A DNA stretch of 64,000 nt from Bacteroides luti (GCF_900128905.1 NZ_FQTV01000001.1:310001-374000); one strand, 5' to 3'; positions 53,216-62,648 are shown, numbered from the stretch's first letter. Translations and numbers: made by a program. Notes: generated by a model from the sequence alone, not told the origin.

Positions 53216-53279
53216 AAAACTAATATTTAGTAAATTTGAACCCTGATTTAATTAATGGTATTCAAATATAAGCACGGTA

Positions 53280-54308
53280 ATGAGTTCAACAAACAAGAAG
53301 AAGCACGTATCACTCAAGCAATTAGCAGAAGAGCTGGGTGTTTCAATATCTACGGTATCGAGAGCACTAAAAGGCAGTTCTGAAATTAGTCAGGAGATGA
53401 TTGACCGTGTGAAGGCTTTAGCCAAAGAGATGAACTACCGTCCAAACCCGTTTGCCATTAGTTTATTGAAAGATACTCCACGAATTATCGGCATTATTGT
53501 ACCTGATATAGTAACTCACTTCTACTCCTCTATAATTAGCGGAATAGAAGATGTGGCTACTCAAAACGGTTATTTCGCAATCATTACTTCCTCGTATGAG
53601 CAATACGAGCGTGAAAAGCAATGTGTAGATCATCTTATTAATATACGGGTTGAGGGAATAATAGCCTGCCTGTCACAGGAAACAAAGAGCTTCAACCATT
53701 TTGAAGACCTGGCAAATGCCAATATTCCAATTATCCTTTTCGACAGAGTGTGTCTCACGAACATGTTCTCGTCTGTAGTTGCCGATAACAGCGAATCTGC
53801 CCGACAAGTAACCTTGCATTTACTGGAGAACGGTTCCAGACGCATTGGATTCATAGGAGGTTCCAATCATCTGGATATTGTAAAACAACGAAAACATGGT
53901 TACCTGGAAGCGCTAAGAGAAAAAGGAATTCCTATCGAAAGAGAGTTGGTGGTCTGCGAAAAAATGACTTACGATGAAGGAATGGAGGCTACAAAGAAAC
54001 TACTCTGTCTCCCTAATCCACCCGATGCCATTGTAGCCATGAACGACACGCTTGCGTTTGCTGCCATGAAAGAAATTAAGCAACGCGGACTTAGAATCCC
54101 GGAAGATGTAGCATTAGTGGGATACACTGACGAAATGCACGCCTGCTATGTGGAGCCAAACCTTACAGCCGTTACTCACCAGACGTATAAAATGGGGGAA
54201 GCTGCGTGTAATTTGCTACTCAATCAATTAAAAAACGGAGAGGATATAAAGCAGGTTGTAATCCCTACGCAGTTGCAAATAAGAGATTCTTCTATAAAAA
54301 GAATATAG
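53280..54308 (+). CDS. LacI-family transcriptional regulator
   Basis: A 342-residue repressor-type regulator. The helix-turn-helix is VSLKQLAEELGVSISTVSRALKGSSEIS (about 10-37), with the hinge helix RPNPFA. The ligand-binding domain follows: IGIIVPDIVTHFYSSIISGIED, RRIGFIGGS and PDAIVAMNDTLAFAAMKEI. It faces the L-galactose operon and lies next to the 16-bp palindrome, so it most probably controls both directions and represses itself. The inducer is probably L-galactose or a pathway intermediate; this is not shown. Confidence 0.9.
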   Translation: MSSTNKKKHVSLKQLAEELGVSISTVSRALKGSSEISQEMIDRVKALAKEMNYRPNPFAISLLKDTPRIIGIIVPDIVTHFYSSIISGIEDVATQNGYFAIITSSYEQYEREKQCVDHLINIRVEGIIACLSQETKSFNHFEDLANANIPIILFDRVCLTNMFSSVVADNSESARQVTLHLLENGSRRIGFIGGSNHLDIVKQRKHGYLEALREKGIPIERELVVCEKMTYDEGMEATKKLLCLPNPPDAIVAMNDTLAFAAMKEIKQRGLRIPEDVALVGYTDEMHACYVEPNLTAVTHQTYKMGEAACNLLLNQLKNGEDIKQVVIPTQLQIRDSSIKRI

Positions 54309-54340
54309 TTATCTGTGAAGTATAACAGACAGATAACTAT
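54305..54340. terminator. Hairpin between the LacI-type gene and the flavin reductase gene
   Basis: A 12-bp stem, ATAGTTATCTGT with ACAGATAACTAT, around 12 nt. The T-run is poor, so it could be a weak terminator for both convergent genes. Confidence 0.6.
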
Positions 54341-54361
54341 ATCCTCAGGTATTACCAATAT

Positions 54362-54862
54362 TTAGATCCAGGCATTCACAATCTCGGCAACATACATCTG
54401 GTGGAAGTTGCCATGAGTATTGTACCATCTGTCAATATATTCAGGATCGGCAAATCCTTCTTTCTTGATTTGGTCTGAGTACAGCTTCTTGCATTCTAAA
54501 GTGATTCGTGATTGTTCGAAACATACATTACCCATTTCTGTGAAATGAGGAACTAATCCGGTTTCTTTCACTTTATCAATATCGCGGCCAGACTGTTTAC
54601 CACAGATTTTATGAATATCTTTATTCTCCATGCCTAAGAAAGAAACTGTGAAGTAATCTCCTTTTTCAAGGAATTCAAATGTGTATCTCTCCGGACGGAC
54701 AAAGATGAACGCAACTGGTTTGTTCCAAAGAAAGCCTATTCCACCCCAACTGGCAGTCATGGTATTAAATTTCTCCTTATCACCTGCAGTAATAAGCATC
54801 CATTCGTTACTTATATTTTCAAAAAAGTTTTCTGTAAGTTTGTTTGGTTCTATTCGTTCCAT
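54362..54862 (-). CDS. Flavin reductase-family protein (FMN-binding)
   Basis: A 166-residue protein of the flavin-reductase/DIM6-NTAB fold: NEWMLITAGDKEKFNTMTASWGGIGFLWNKPVAFIFVRPERYTFEFLEKGDYFTVSFLG gives the split-barrel FMN site, with the TASWG and RPERYT motifs. It would use NAD(P)H to reduce FMN or a flavin-bound substrate. The partner is unknown. It lies 34 bp before the YigZ gene on the same strand and may be in one transcript with it. Confidence 0.85.
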   Translation of the reverse strand: MERIEPNKLTENFFENISNEWMLITAGDKEKFNTMTASWGGIGFLWNKPVAFIFVRPERYTFEFLEKGDYFTVSFLGMENKDIHKICGKQSGRDIDKVKETGLVPHFTEMGNVCFEQSRITLECKKLYSDQIKKEGFADPEYIDRWYNTHGNFHQMYVAEIVNAWI

Positions 54863-54896
54863 ACTGGTTCTTATTTAAATGACTCAAATCTATATT

Positions 54897-55526
54897 TTAA
54901 ATCTCTACCTCTTCCTGATCTTCTTCTTCAATAATCCTGGCAGTTTCCACCTTTTCCAGCCTAGCCCTCATCTTAGGCATGGCAGACTTCCTTATGCGTA
55001 ATGTCATAACACAATCCATATCAAAAGTCTGGCTAAGAATTTCCGGTTCTTCTTCCTTAACAATCCGCATAATATCGTTCATAAACGGATATTCAAAAGA
55101 AACAGTAATATCTTCGTCTACAGTTTTTTCAATAATTGTGGCATTAGCAATAGCCTCTGAAGCCGCAGCTTTATAAGCAACAATCAATCCACTGGTGCCT
55201 AGCTTTATTCCTCCAAAGTAGCGAACTACAATAATAAGAATATCAGTCAGTTCGTTGGAGTTAATTTGCCCGAGAATAGGTTTACCTGCAGTACCCGAAG
55301 GTTCTCCATTGTCGTTTGCACGGAAATCTTTCCTTTCATGACCTAGCATGTAGGCATAACAGACGTGACGGGCATCATAATACTTTTTCTGATATTGCTC
55401 TATATAACCTTTTATTTTCTCAACACTACGTACAGGGATGGCAATAGCAATGAATTTACTACGCTTCTCCGTATATATGCCTTCCGAAAGTTCTGTTATT
55501 GTTTTATATGTATCTTCTATCGCCAT
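54897..55526 (-). CDS. yigZ: YigZ/IMPACT-family protein
   Basis: A 209-residue protein. The N-terminal IMPACT domain has SKFIAIAIPVRS, YDARHVCYAYMLG, DNGEPSGTAGKPILGQI and VVRYFGGIKLGTSGLIVAYKAAA, the conserved core of the family. A small C-terminal domain (DUF1949-like, DEDITVSFEYPFMNDIMR) completes it. The bacterial function is uncertain; related eukaryotic IMPACT proteins act in translation control. A large inverted repeat lies upstream of it. Confidence 0.9.
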   Translation of the reverse strand: MAIEDTYKTITELSEGIYTEKRSKFIAIAIPVRSVEKIKGYIEQYQKKYYDARHVCYAYMLGHERKDFRANDNGEPSGTAGKPILGQINSNELTDILIIVVRYFGGIKLGTSGLIVAYKAAASEAIANATIIEKTVDEDITVSFEYPFMNDIMRIVKEEEPEILSQTFDMDCVMTLRIRKSAMPKMRARLEKVETARIIEEEDQEEVEI

Positions 55527-55564
55527 AAATCAGAAATAATGCACAAAAGTAATGAAATAAAAAA

Positions 55565-55637
55565 CACCACAGATTATCTGGTATCATAAATTTCTATCTC
55601 TACGCAAGAGACGTTATGATCCACATAATCTGTGGTG
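55565..55637. repeat. CACCACAGATTAT inverted repeat
   Basis: The 13-bp arms CACCACAGATTAT and ATAATCTGTGGTG are perfect and enclose inner arms ATCATAA and TTATGAT. A second element with the same outer ends (CACCACAG/CTGTGGTG) is at 58068-58128. They look like copies of a dispersed palindromic intergenic repeat; a terminator role between the yigZ and DUF1015 genes is possible. Confidence 0.85.
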
Positions 55638-55647
55638 CAAGTATAAT

Positions 55648-56895
55648 TTAACTCAGTTTATGGATAACTAATCCTGAACGAAGTTTAGGTTCAAACCATG
55701 TTGTTTTAGGAGGCATGATATTACCACTGTCTGCAATATCCATCAGTTGTTTCATAGAAACAGGATAAAGCGCAAGAGCAACTTTCATCTCACCACTGTC
55801 TACTCTTTTGCTAAGTTCTCCTAATCCACGGATACCTCCAACAAAATCGATACGTTTGTCGGAACGAAGATCTTTAATTCCAAGAATTTCGTCAAGGATT
55901 AAATTAGAAGAGATAGTAACATCGAGCACACCAATAGGGTCGTTATCATTATAAGTACCTTGTTTTGCTGTAAGACTATACCATTTTCCTTCAAGATAAA
56001 CAGAGAAGTTATGCAAAGCGTTTGGCTTGTAAATCTCAGCACCCTTTTCTTCTACAATGAAGTTCTTTTCCAATGCAGCAAGGAAAGCCTCTGCAGACAA
56101 ACCATTAAGATCTTTCACCACACGGTTGTAATCGATAATAGTCAGTTGGTTTGCAGGGAAGCAAACTGCCATAAAGTAGTTATACTCTTCATCTCCTTTA
56201 TGATTAGGATTCTGCTTAGCTTTCTCAGCACCAACCAATGCAGCAGCAGCAGAACGGTGGTGACCGTCGGCTATGTATAAAGCAGGCATTGCTTCGAATT
56301 GCTTAGTAATTGTAGCTATATCAGCATCTTCATCAATAATCCAGAATTGGTGACCAAAGCCATCTCCCGGAGCAATAAATTCATTGACTGGTTTGTTTGA
56401 AGTATACTTCTTTACGATAGCATCCAACACATCATTATCAGGATAAGCAAAGAATACAGGTTCGATATTTGCATTGTTCACACGAACATGCTTCATTCTG
56501 TCTTCTTCTTTATCACGGCGAGTCAACTCATGCTTCTTGATTATTCCATTAAGGTAATCTTCAACGTAAGCACAAACAACAAGACCATACTGAGTTTTAC
56601 CGTTCATTGTCTGAGCGTAAACATAGTATTGCTCTTTATTATCCTGAAGCAACCATCCTTTGTCCTGAAACATCTGGAAGTTTTCAGCAGCTTTCGAATA
56701 AACTTTTTCGTCGTGTTCGTCTGTTCCTACCGGAAAATCAATTTCCGGCTTTATAATGTGATACAATGATTTCTCATTGCCGGCAGCTTCCTGACGTGCC
56801 TCTTCCGAGTTTAAAACGTCATAAGGACGAGATGCTACCTCTTCAACTAAATTTTGTGGTGGGCGAATGCCTTTAAAAGGTTTTATTATTGCCAT
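55648..56895 (-). CDS. DUF1015 family protein
   Basis: A 415-residue protein, MAIIKPFKGIRPPQNLVEEVASRPYDVL, which is the standard DUF1015 start. Further conserved features are RRDKEEDRMKHVRVNNANIEPVFFAY, DGHHRSAAA and GIRGLGELSKRV. DUF1015 proteins are often next to serine biosynthesis genes, as here (SerA and SerC upstream), and some are linked to serine metabolism; a serine kinase role has been found for distant relatives, but I cannot show this here. It is the last gene of the group. Confidence 0.85.
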   Translation of the reverse strand: MAIIKPFKGIRPPQNLVEEVASRPYDVLNSEEARQEAAGNEKSLYHIIKPEIDFPVGTDEHDEKVYSKAAENFQMFQDKGWLLQDNKEQYYVYAQTMNGKTQYGLVVCAYVEDYLNGIIKKHELTRRDKEEDRMKHVRVNNANIEPVFFAYPDNDVLDAIVKKYTSNKPVNEFIAPGDGFGHQFWIIDEDADIATITKQFEAMPALYIADGHHRSAAAALVGAEKAKQNPNHKGDEEYNYFMAVCFPANQLTIIDYNRVVKDLNGLSAEAFLAALEKNFIVEEKGAEIYKPNALHNFSVYLEGKWYSLTAKQGTYNDNDPIGVLDVTISSNLILDEILGIKDLRSDKRIDFVGGIRGLGELSKRVDSGEMKVALALYPVSMKQLMDIADSGNIMPPKTTWFEPKLRSGLVIHKLS

Positions 56896-56898
56896 AAA

Positions 56899-57102
56899 TT
56901 AAATCTTATAAGGGTTTTTCTTCTTAATAAAACACCAGCACATGTAAATAGAACCAGCAAGAATAGTAACAAGAGAAAAGCCCTCGCAAAATCCTTTGGC
57001 AAAATCAGACAGGCTATTTCTAAATATGCTACTTAATGAAAAAGTAAGCAAACCAATTGAATAGCCTATCATAATTTCATATTTAAATATCCTACTGCGC
57101 AT
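56899..57102 (-). CDS. Small membrane protein in the serine gene cluster
   Basis: A 67-residue protein with two membrane helices (about 9-27 and 41-60) and a basic tail (IKKKNPYKI). It is 3 bp from the DUF1015 gene and 22 bp from serA, so it is part of the operon. I know no family; tight placement is the main evidence that it is real. Confidence 0.6.
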   Translation of the reverse strand: MRSRIFKYEIMIGYSIGLLTFSLSSIFRNSLSDFAKGFCEGFSLVTILAGSIYMCWCFIKKKNPYKI

Positions 57103-57124
57103 GGTAGTATATATTTAGAATAAG

Positions 57125-58045
57125 TTACTTGTTTACTCTGAATTTCTCGCAACCATCCTTGAAGAATCCAACGATTTGGTTTGCAGCAGCAATACCTGCG
57201 TTTATATTAGCTTCAGCAGTCTGAGCACCCATCTTCTTAGGAGTTGAGAAATAACGTGCGGCAAACTTCTCAGCCAATTCTGCATGAGCAGAAGGCATAA
57301 TATCTGTTACATATTTAAAGTCAACACGATCTTCCATTAACTTGATAAGTTCTGCTTCATTGATAACTTCCTTACGGGCAGTGTTTACAAGCATTGCACC
57401 CTTAGGCATTTTATTAAGAAGAGCATAGTTAATAGAGTTCTTTGTTTCTGCAGTTGCAGGAATATGAAGAGAGACAACATCGCAAGTAGCATATAATTCT
57501 TCTGCAGAATCTACAGCTTTAGCACCATCTTTCTCGATAACTTCTTTTGGGCAGAAAGCATCGTAAGCATAGATTTCCATGCCAAATCCTCTGGCAACAC
57601 GAGCAACATTACGTCCTACGTTACCATAAGCGTGGATACCAAGTTTCTTACCCATAAGTTCGGTTCCTGAAGTTCCGTTATAGAAGTTACGAACAGCAAA
57701 TACCATAAGGCCAAGAGCAAGCTCAGCTACAGCATTTGAATTCTGTCCCGGAGTATTCATTACACATACGCCATGAGCTGTTGCAGAATCAAGATCTACA
57801 TTGTCATATCCTGCACCTGCACGAACAACAATCTTCAAATCTTTAGCAGCATCAAGAACTTCAGCATCAATAATATCACTACGGATAATGATAGCGTTAG
57901 CATCTTTAACGGCATCTAGTAATTGTTTCTTTTCTGTGTACTTTTCTAATAAGGCCAGTTCATAGCCTGCAGCTTCAATCTCTTTACGAATACCGTCTAC
58001 AGCAACTTTAGCAAACGGTTTGTCTGTTGCGATTAATACTTTCAT
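57125..58045 (-). CDS. serA: Phosphoglycerate dehydrogenase, short form
   Basis: A 306-residue NAD-dependent 2-hydroxyacid dehydrogenase. The NAD motif is LGIHAYGNVGRNVARVARGFGMEIYAYD (about 130-157); the catalytic arginine, glutamate and histidine lie in VVRAGAGYDNVD or VNTARKEV, in the EINEAEL region, and in MPSAHAEL. It lacks the C-terminal ACT domain of E. coli SerA, so serine feedback through ACT is not expected. It makes 3-phosphohydroxypyruvate, the substrate of SerC, whose gene lies upstream in the same direction. Confidence 0.88.
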   Translation of the reverse strand: MKVLIATDKPFAKVAVDGIRKEIEAAGYELALLEKYTEKKQLLDAVKDANAIIIRSDIIDAEVLDAAKDLKIVVRAGAGYDNVDLDSATAHGVCVMNTPGQNSNAVAELALGLMVFAVRNFYNGTSGTELMGKKLGIHAYGNVGRNVARVARGFGMEIYAYDAFCPKEVIEKDGAKAVDSAEELYATCDVVSLHIPATAETKNSINYALLNKMPKGAMLVNTARKEVINEAELIKLMEDRVDFKYVTDIMPSAHAELAEKFAARYFSTPKKMGAQTAEANINAGIAAANQIVGFFKDGCEKFRVNK

Positions 58046-58067
58046 AGTGTTATGTATTTAAAAGTTT

Positions 58068-58128
58068 CACCACAGATTGCGCAGATTTCATAGACTTAGA
58101 ATCTATGAAACCGGCGCAACCTGTGGTG
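58068..58128. repeat. CACCACAG inverted repeat between serC and serA
   Basis: The arms CACCACAG-A-TTGCGC and GCGCAA-C-CTGTGGTG, with inner arms TTCATAGA/TCTATGAA, form a long hairpin. The outer ends match the element at 55565-55637. It lies inside an operon, so it may trim or stabilise the transcript or lower expression of serA. Confidence 0.85.
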
Positions 58129-58141
58129 AATAGTTTCTTAA

Positions 58142-59209
58142 TTAATGTTGTTTTTCGAATTCTTGCATGCAAGCAACCAAAGCTTCTACGCTTTCTTTTG
58201 GCAATGCATTATAGCAAGAAGCACGGAAACCGCCTACTGAACGGTGACCTTTGATACCTACCATTCCTCTTTCTGTAGCAAACTTCATGAAGTCAGCTTC
58301 AAGATCTTTATATTCGTCCTTCATTACGAAGCAGATATTCATTAATGAACGGTCTTCTTTATTAGCTGTTCCAACGAATAATTTGTTACGATCAATTTCA
58401 TTATATAGCAAGTCTGCTTTTTCAATAGCTCTTCTTTCCATTTCTTTTACGCCACCCTGTTCTTTGATCCAGCGAAGAGTTTGAAGTGCAGCATAGATAG
58501 GCACTACAGGAGGAGTATTGAACATAGAACCGTTATCAATATGAGTCTGATAATTAAGCATTGTAGGAATATAACGAGAAACTTTACCCAGAGCATCATT
58601 CTTAATAATAACGAAAGTAAGACCTGCAGGGGCTAGATTCTTTTGAGCTCCACCATAGATCATTACATATTTAGAAACGTCCATTGGACGAGAGAAAATA
58701 TCAGAAGATGCGTCAGCAATTAATGGAACAGGAGAATCAATATCAGTACGGATTTCTGTACCATAAATAGTATTATTCGTTGTAATATGGAAATAATCCG
58801 CATCAGCAGGAATAGTGTAATCTTTAGGAACAAATGTATAATTTGCATCTGCAGAAGAAGCAACCTCTACAACTTCACCAAAAGCTTTCGCTTCCTTCAT
58901 TGCTTTCTTAGCCCAAACACCAGTGTTTAGATAAGCAGCTTTCTTTTCTAAGAAGTTAAAAGGAACCATACAGAATTCCAAACTTGCGCCGCCACCAAGG
59001 AAAAGAACCGAATAGCCTTCGGGTATATTTAAAAGTTCTTTGAACAACGCAACAGCTTCGTCAACCACTGGTTGAAAATCTTTTGCGCGATGACTAATTT
59101 CCATCAAAGAAAGTCCAGAACCGTTGAAATCTAAAATAGCTTTCGCAGTATTCTCTATTGTTGATTGTGGAAGAATTGATGGTCCGGCATTGAAATTATG
59201 CTTTTTCAT
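58142..59209 (-). CDS. serC: Phosphoserine aminotransferase
   Basis: A 355-residue PLP enzyme. It starts [14 protein letters not shown], with GPS typical of SerC, has SHRAKDF and [19 protein letters not shown], and the PLP lysine in [18 protein letters not shown] (about K196). It converts 3-phosphohydroxypyruvate with glutamate to phosphoserine. It is the first gene of the serC-serA-DUF1015 group. Confidence 0.95.
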   Translation of the reverse strand: MKKHNFNAGPSILPQSTIENTAKAILDFNGSGLSLMEISHRAKDFQPVVDEAVALFKELLNIPEGYSVLFLGGGASLEFCMVPFNFLEKKAAYLNTGVWAKKAMKEAKAFGEVVEVASSADANYTFVPKDYTIPADADYFHITTNNTIYGTEIRTDIDSPVPLIADASSDIFSRPMDVSKYVMIYGGAQKNLAPAGLTFVIIKNDALGKVSRYIPTMLNYQTHIDNGSMFNTPPVVPIYAALQTLRWIKEQGGVKEMERRAIEKADLLYNEIDRNKLFVGTANKEDRSLMNICFVMKDEYKDLEADFMKFATERGMVGIKGHRSVGGFRASCYNALPKESVEALVACMQEFEKQH

Positions 59210-59463
59210 TTGAAGTTTGTTTTAATTATACAATAAAAATAACTATAATTTTAAGACACCGCGAAATTACAGTTTTTTTTCGGGGAAACAAACGATTTGA
59301 TATAAAAATAAAGCTTTGATCCCCCTTTTTGCTTTCTATTTATTCGTTGCGATATATGTTAAACAACATTTTGTTATATATCATGCAATAAAATGCAATA
59401 TCGATATTCTGTTGAACAATTGCTTATAGATATTCGTTTTTTTTATTAGAAAGGAGACAAGCA

Positions 59464-59808
59464 ATGAAAATGACTATGAACTTTTTTTCATCAGTAATAG
59501 TAACCTATTTGGTACTTATACTTTTGCCCGGTATAGAAATTGGAAGCATCTGGACTGGTATTTTACTGGCGATACTTTTGGGTATATTCAACATTATTGT
59601 GAAGCCGGCTCTTGAACTTCTTTCAATTATTCCCACTCTACTTACCATATTACTATTCTTGCTGATAATTAACGGGGGTATACTTGTTATGGTGGACTGG
59701 TTTATGGATAGTTTCTCTGTTACCAGCTTAGGAACCGTAATAATGTTCAGCGTTATTGTAACCGTAGCAAACTGGATACTGCACCGTTACTTTAGAAAGA
59801 AGAAATAG
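59464..59808 (+). CDS. Phage-holin-4_2-like small membrane protein
   Basis: A 114-residue protein with four membrane helices: FFSSVIVTYLVLILLPGIEI, WTGILLAILLGIFNIIVKPALELLSIIP, LLTILLFLLIINGGILVMVDW and GTVIMFSVIVTVANWIL. This is the family named phage_holin_4_2 (Mem_hol), which in bacteria is mostly a chromosomal membrane protein and not a phage gene. A strong ribosome site, AAAGGAGA, is 6-13 bp before the ATG. It stands alone; function unknown. Confidence 0.82.
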   Translation: MKMTMNFFSSVIVTYLVLILLPGIEIGSIWTGILLAILLGIFNIIVKPALELLSIIPTLLTILLFLLIINGGILVMVDWFMDSFSVTSLGTVIMFSVIVTVANWILHRYFRKKK

Positions 59809-59946
59809 ATAAAAGGAATAACTAATTCAGCGCTGTATAGAAGATTGCATTCTTCTGTACAAAACAAGAAAGTTTCTAAGAAGTTTAAATTGCCTCTTGT
59901 AGAATCGGATAATTGATTCTAGCCCCCATTAGGGATACAGATAAAT

Positions 59947-59977
59947 AGAGGGTGCCAAATACTTTTTGACACCCTCT
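59947..59977 (+). terminator. Terminator after the holin-like gene
   Basis: AGAGGGTG pairs with CACCCTCT, extended by CAAA/TTTG, followed by TGTTTTGTA. Confidence 0.82.
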
Positions 59978-60016
59978 TGTTTTGTATATAGGAAAAATAA
60001 AGGATTCAGAAATAAA

Positions 60017-61345
60017 TTAATCTGCTTCTTCAATCTTGGTTTTCATACCTTTTATTTTCTCTCCCTGAATAAGGTTAAGTGTCTGATTCAGCTTTGAGCG
60101 GCGGATAGCAACAAAGGCAAAATGCTCTTTTACGTCTATCTGACCTACATCTTCTTTCGTCAGCTTACCTTTCTTATAAAGAAAACCAACAATATCAATT
60201 TTGTTCACTTTATCTTTTTTCCCTTTACCTATATATAAGGTAACCCAAAGCGGCTGAGCAGGACGGGCTGTTTTTGCCGGTAATTCAAAAACTTCGGGTT
60301 CATCTGTTACATAAGCAGGAAGAGTTTCATCTTCATTCAGTATTATATATGAAGTACCTTCAGCATCCCAGCGGGCAGTTCTACCATTGCGATGAATAAA
60401 TGCATCCTCGTTTATAGGGATATGATAGTGAATAATATTTTCTATTTCCGGAATATCCAGTCCACGTGAAGCCAAGTCTGTTGAGACAAACACATGACAA
60501 CTACCGTTTCGGAATTTATACAAAGCTCGTTCACGATCGGGTTGCTCCATTCCTCCGTGGAAATATTCATTATAAAGTCCTTTTGAATATAGATAGTCAC
60601 TGACTCTTTCTACCGCATCACGATGGTTGCAGAAAACAATTGTAGAACTGCTTCCCATTGTACAAAGCAGACGGAACAAAGTTTCCAGCTTATCCTTATC
60701 GGGAGAAAGCACTTTCATCATCTTAAGGCGAACAGAGTCATCTTCCGGAACAAGGAAATCTAGTTTTATAGTTTCATTCAGTCCGGTAAAATCTGGAATT
60801 TCTTCTGCATCTGTAGCCGAAAGAAGTATGCGTTTTTTTAAGCCGGGTAGTTGAGCTATAATCTCGGCCATCTCATCCTGAAAACCATACTCCAGAGACT
60901 TATCGAACTCATCAATTACCAATGTATGGATTGTATCCGGATTAAAGTTTCCTTTATTCAGGTGATCATTGATACGTCCAGGAGTACCTATAATAATAGC
61001 AGGATGATTACCCAAAATGCTTTTCTTTTCATCCGAGATAGGGTGTCCGCCATAACAACAACAGGTTTTAAATCCAGTATTCATTGATTTGAAAACCGTT
61101 TCAATCTGCAAAGCCAGTTCGCGAGAAGGCACGAGTACCAGACTCTGTATCGTATTATTTTCGGGGTTTAACTCTTGTAGTAAAGGAAGCAAATACGCCA
61201 ATGTCTTTCCGGATCCGGTTGGAGACAGTAAAATAACATCCTTCCCCTGACTATTTGCCCTTAGAGAGGCTTCCTGCATCGGGTTTAGATGCTCTATCTT
61301 TAAACTCTTAAGAGCTTGTTCTATTAGTTCTTGTTTCATATTCAT
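60017..61345 (-). CDS. DEAD-box ATP-dependent RNA helicase (DbpA-like)
   Basis: A 442-residue helicase with all core motifs: LSPTGSGKTLAYLLPLL (Walker A, about 39-55), VPSRELALQI, GTPGRI, motif II DEFD in place of DEAD, LLSATD, FVSTDLASRGLDIP, and HRNGRTAR. The last 70 residues form a DbpA-type RNA-binding domain (TLYIGKGKKDKVNKIDIVGFLYKKG), which in DbpA binds a hairpin of 23S rRNA and so points to ribosome assembly. The ATG at 61339 (MKQEL) is another possible start. Confidence 0.9.
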   Translation of the reverse strand: MNMKQELIEQALKSLKIEHLNPMQEASLRANSQGKDVILLSPTGSGKTLAYLLPLLQELNPENNTIQSLVLVPSRELALQIETVFKSMNTGFKTCCCYGGHPISDEKKSILGNHPAIIIGTPGRINDHLNKGNFNPDTIHTLVIDEFDKSLEYGFQDEMAEIIAQLPGLKKRILLSATDAEEIPDFTGLNETIKLDFLVPEDDSVRLKMMKVLSPDKDKLETLFRLLCTMGSSSTIVFCNHRDAVERVSDYLYSKGLYNEYFHGGMEQPDRERALYKFRNGSCHVFVSTDLASRGLDIPEIENIIHYHIPINEDAFIHRNGRTARWDAEGTSYIILNEDETLPAYVTDEPEVFELPAKTARPAQPLWVTLYIGKGKKDKVNKIDIVGFLYKKGKLTKEDVGQIDVKEHFAFVAIRRSKLNQTLNLIQGEKIKGMKTKIEEAD

Positions 61346-61454
61346 GCTGCAAAAATACGCTATTTATTAAAAAGAAGAAGTATGTAATTTCATAAAACAC
61401 TATAATATAGGGTCTATTTATGGAGAATAGGACAATAATACTCACATAAGCAGG

Positions 61455-62648
61455 TCAATGCTTACGTCTTTGCTTTTCATATTCATATATAGTACGGCCT
61501 AGTTTTCTGAGAAAAGGCTGTCCGATATCTTTATAATGATAGTTTGCCGGAGTAATTTTCCCATCACAAGTATTAATAACTGCCGAAAGCATAAATTCAA
61601 TACCGGTTTTTGTATTCACAAAATAAGCCACATCAGATAATGTACCGTGAGACTCCCCTACCATATTGTGAATTCTTAATCCCGGTAAATCAGGCAAAAC
61701 GGAATTCTTTCCATAATAAAGGTACTTTTTGAGGTGAACCGGATATTTACGCTTGTTTTTCTTAAATAAAGGAAACTCGCTTTCGCGTGGATACATTGCC
61801 GTGTACTTATACAATAACTCGTAATCCTTTTCTGTTAAATTAAAGCTTTTCTTAAATGGAGCAACATCTCTGAAGAATACATAAAGCATCATATCATTTA
61901 CATCCTGCAAAGGAACGTTATTAAAATAAGAATAGTCTCTCCCACCTTTTATAATTGCTCCTAAAGGATTCGACAACTGAACAGGATTAGTAGCAGCCGG
62001 TTGTTTATAGATAAGCGAATCTTTATCATCATAAAAGTTAACCGCAGGAGTTGTTCTGTTTTGCATACGATTACTATTGTCGAACCTTAGCATTACCCGA
62101 ATAGAATCATACCCCATTTCCAACAAACGCATATTGATGTATTCCTGTCCTAAGAAGTCATACATACGATTATAAGCATCATTATCACTGACCAAAATCA
62201 TTTCCTTAATATAGTTAGCCAACCGGGGAGTTTTATCGTGAGCCAGATAATCGGTCTTTATATTTGTTGTACTGTCCGGATTTCCAGTAAACTCTACTTT
62301 ATTATAAATGGTAGTCCCATAATCCCGATTCAGATTATTGACCTTCTCCATTCCTAATAAGATTAAAGGCCATTTAACCAGACTAGCGGGATTGAAGAAT
62401 CGTTTACTGTTCAACTGATAACTATATTGGGTAAAGGTAGGGTGTTGCTGGCTATCACGATCAATCTGCGTGTAGATAATCTGAATTTCATATTTTTCGG
62501 CATCGTTTAAGTAAGGTTTAAAGAAGTCATCCTTCTCCATTAAGCTATTTAGCAATGATGGATCACCTAATTTATAAATCTGAGCCGGGCAATATGCCAC
62601 ATTAAATAAAAAAATAATTAATAGCAATAACATTCTGATTTTTAGCAT
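61455..62648 (-). CDS. Secreted serine hydrolase (class A beta-lactamase-like)
   Basis: A 397-residue protein. I start it at ATG 62648 (MLKIRMLLLLIIFLFNVAYCPAQ), which begins a clean signal peptide; the frame is open to an ATG at 62753, but that longer start overlaps the promoter of prs. The catalytic SxxK is S-L-V-K in NPASLVKWPLILLGMEKV (about residue 105), and SDNDAYNRMYDFLGQEYIN carries the SDN-type second motif. It is related to beta-lactamases but lacks a clear KTG triad, so a peptidase or esterase role is likelier than drug resistance. Divergent from prs. Confidence 0.78.
   Translation of the reverse strand: MLKIRMLLLLIIFLFNVAYCPAQIYKLGDPSLLNSLMEKDDFFKPYLNDAEKYEIQIIYTQIDRDSQQHPTFTQYSYQLNSKRFFNPASLVKWPLILLGMEKVNNLNRDYGTTIYNKVEFTGNPDSTTNIKTDYLAHDKTPRLANYIKEMILVSDNDAYNRMYDFLGQEYINMRLLEMGYDSIRVMLRFDNSNRMQNRTTPAVNFYDDKDSLIYKQPAATNPVQLSNPLGAIIKGGRDYSYFNNVPLQDVNDMMLYVFFRDVAPFKKSFNLTEKDYELLYKYTAMYPRESEFPLFKKNKRKYPVHLKKYLYYGKNSVLPDLPGLRIHNMVGESHGTLSDVAYFVNTKTGIEFMLSAVINTCDGKITPANYHYKDIGQPFLRKLGRTIYEYEKQRRKH

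Noticed and set aside
59464..59808. A phage remnant at the holin-like gene
   Set aside because: The family name is misleading; most members are chromosomal, and no other phage gene is near.
60017..61345. An inactive helicase because motif II is DEFD
   Set aside because: The first Asp and Glu needed for magnesium and ATP hydrolysis are kept, and all other motifs are intact.
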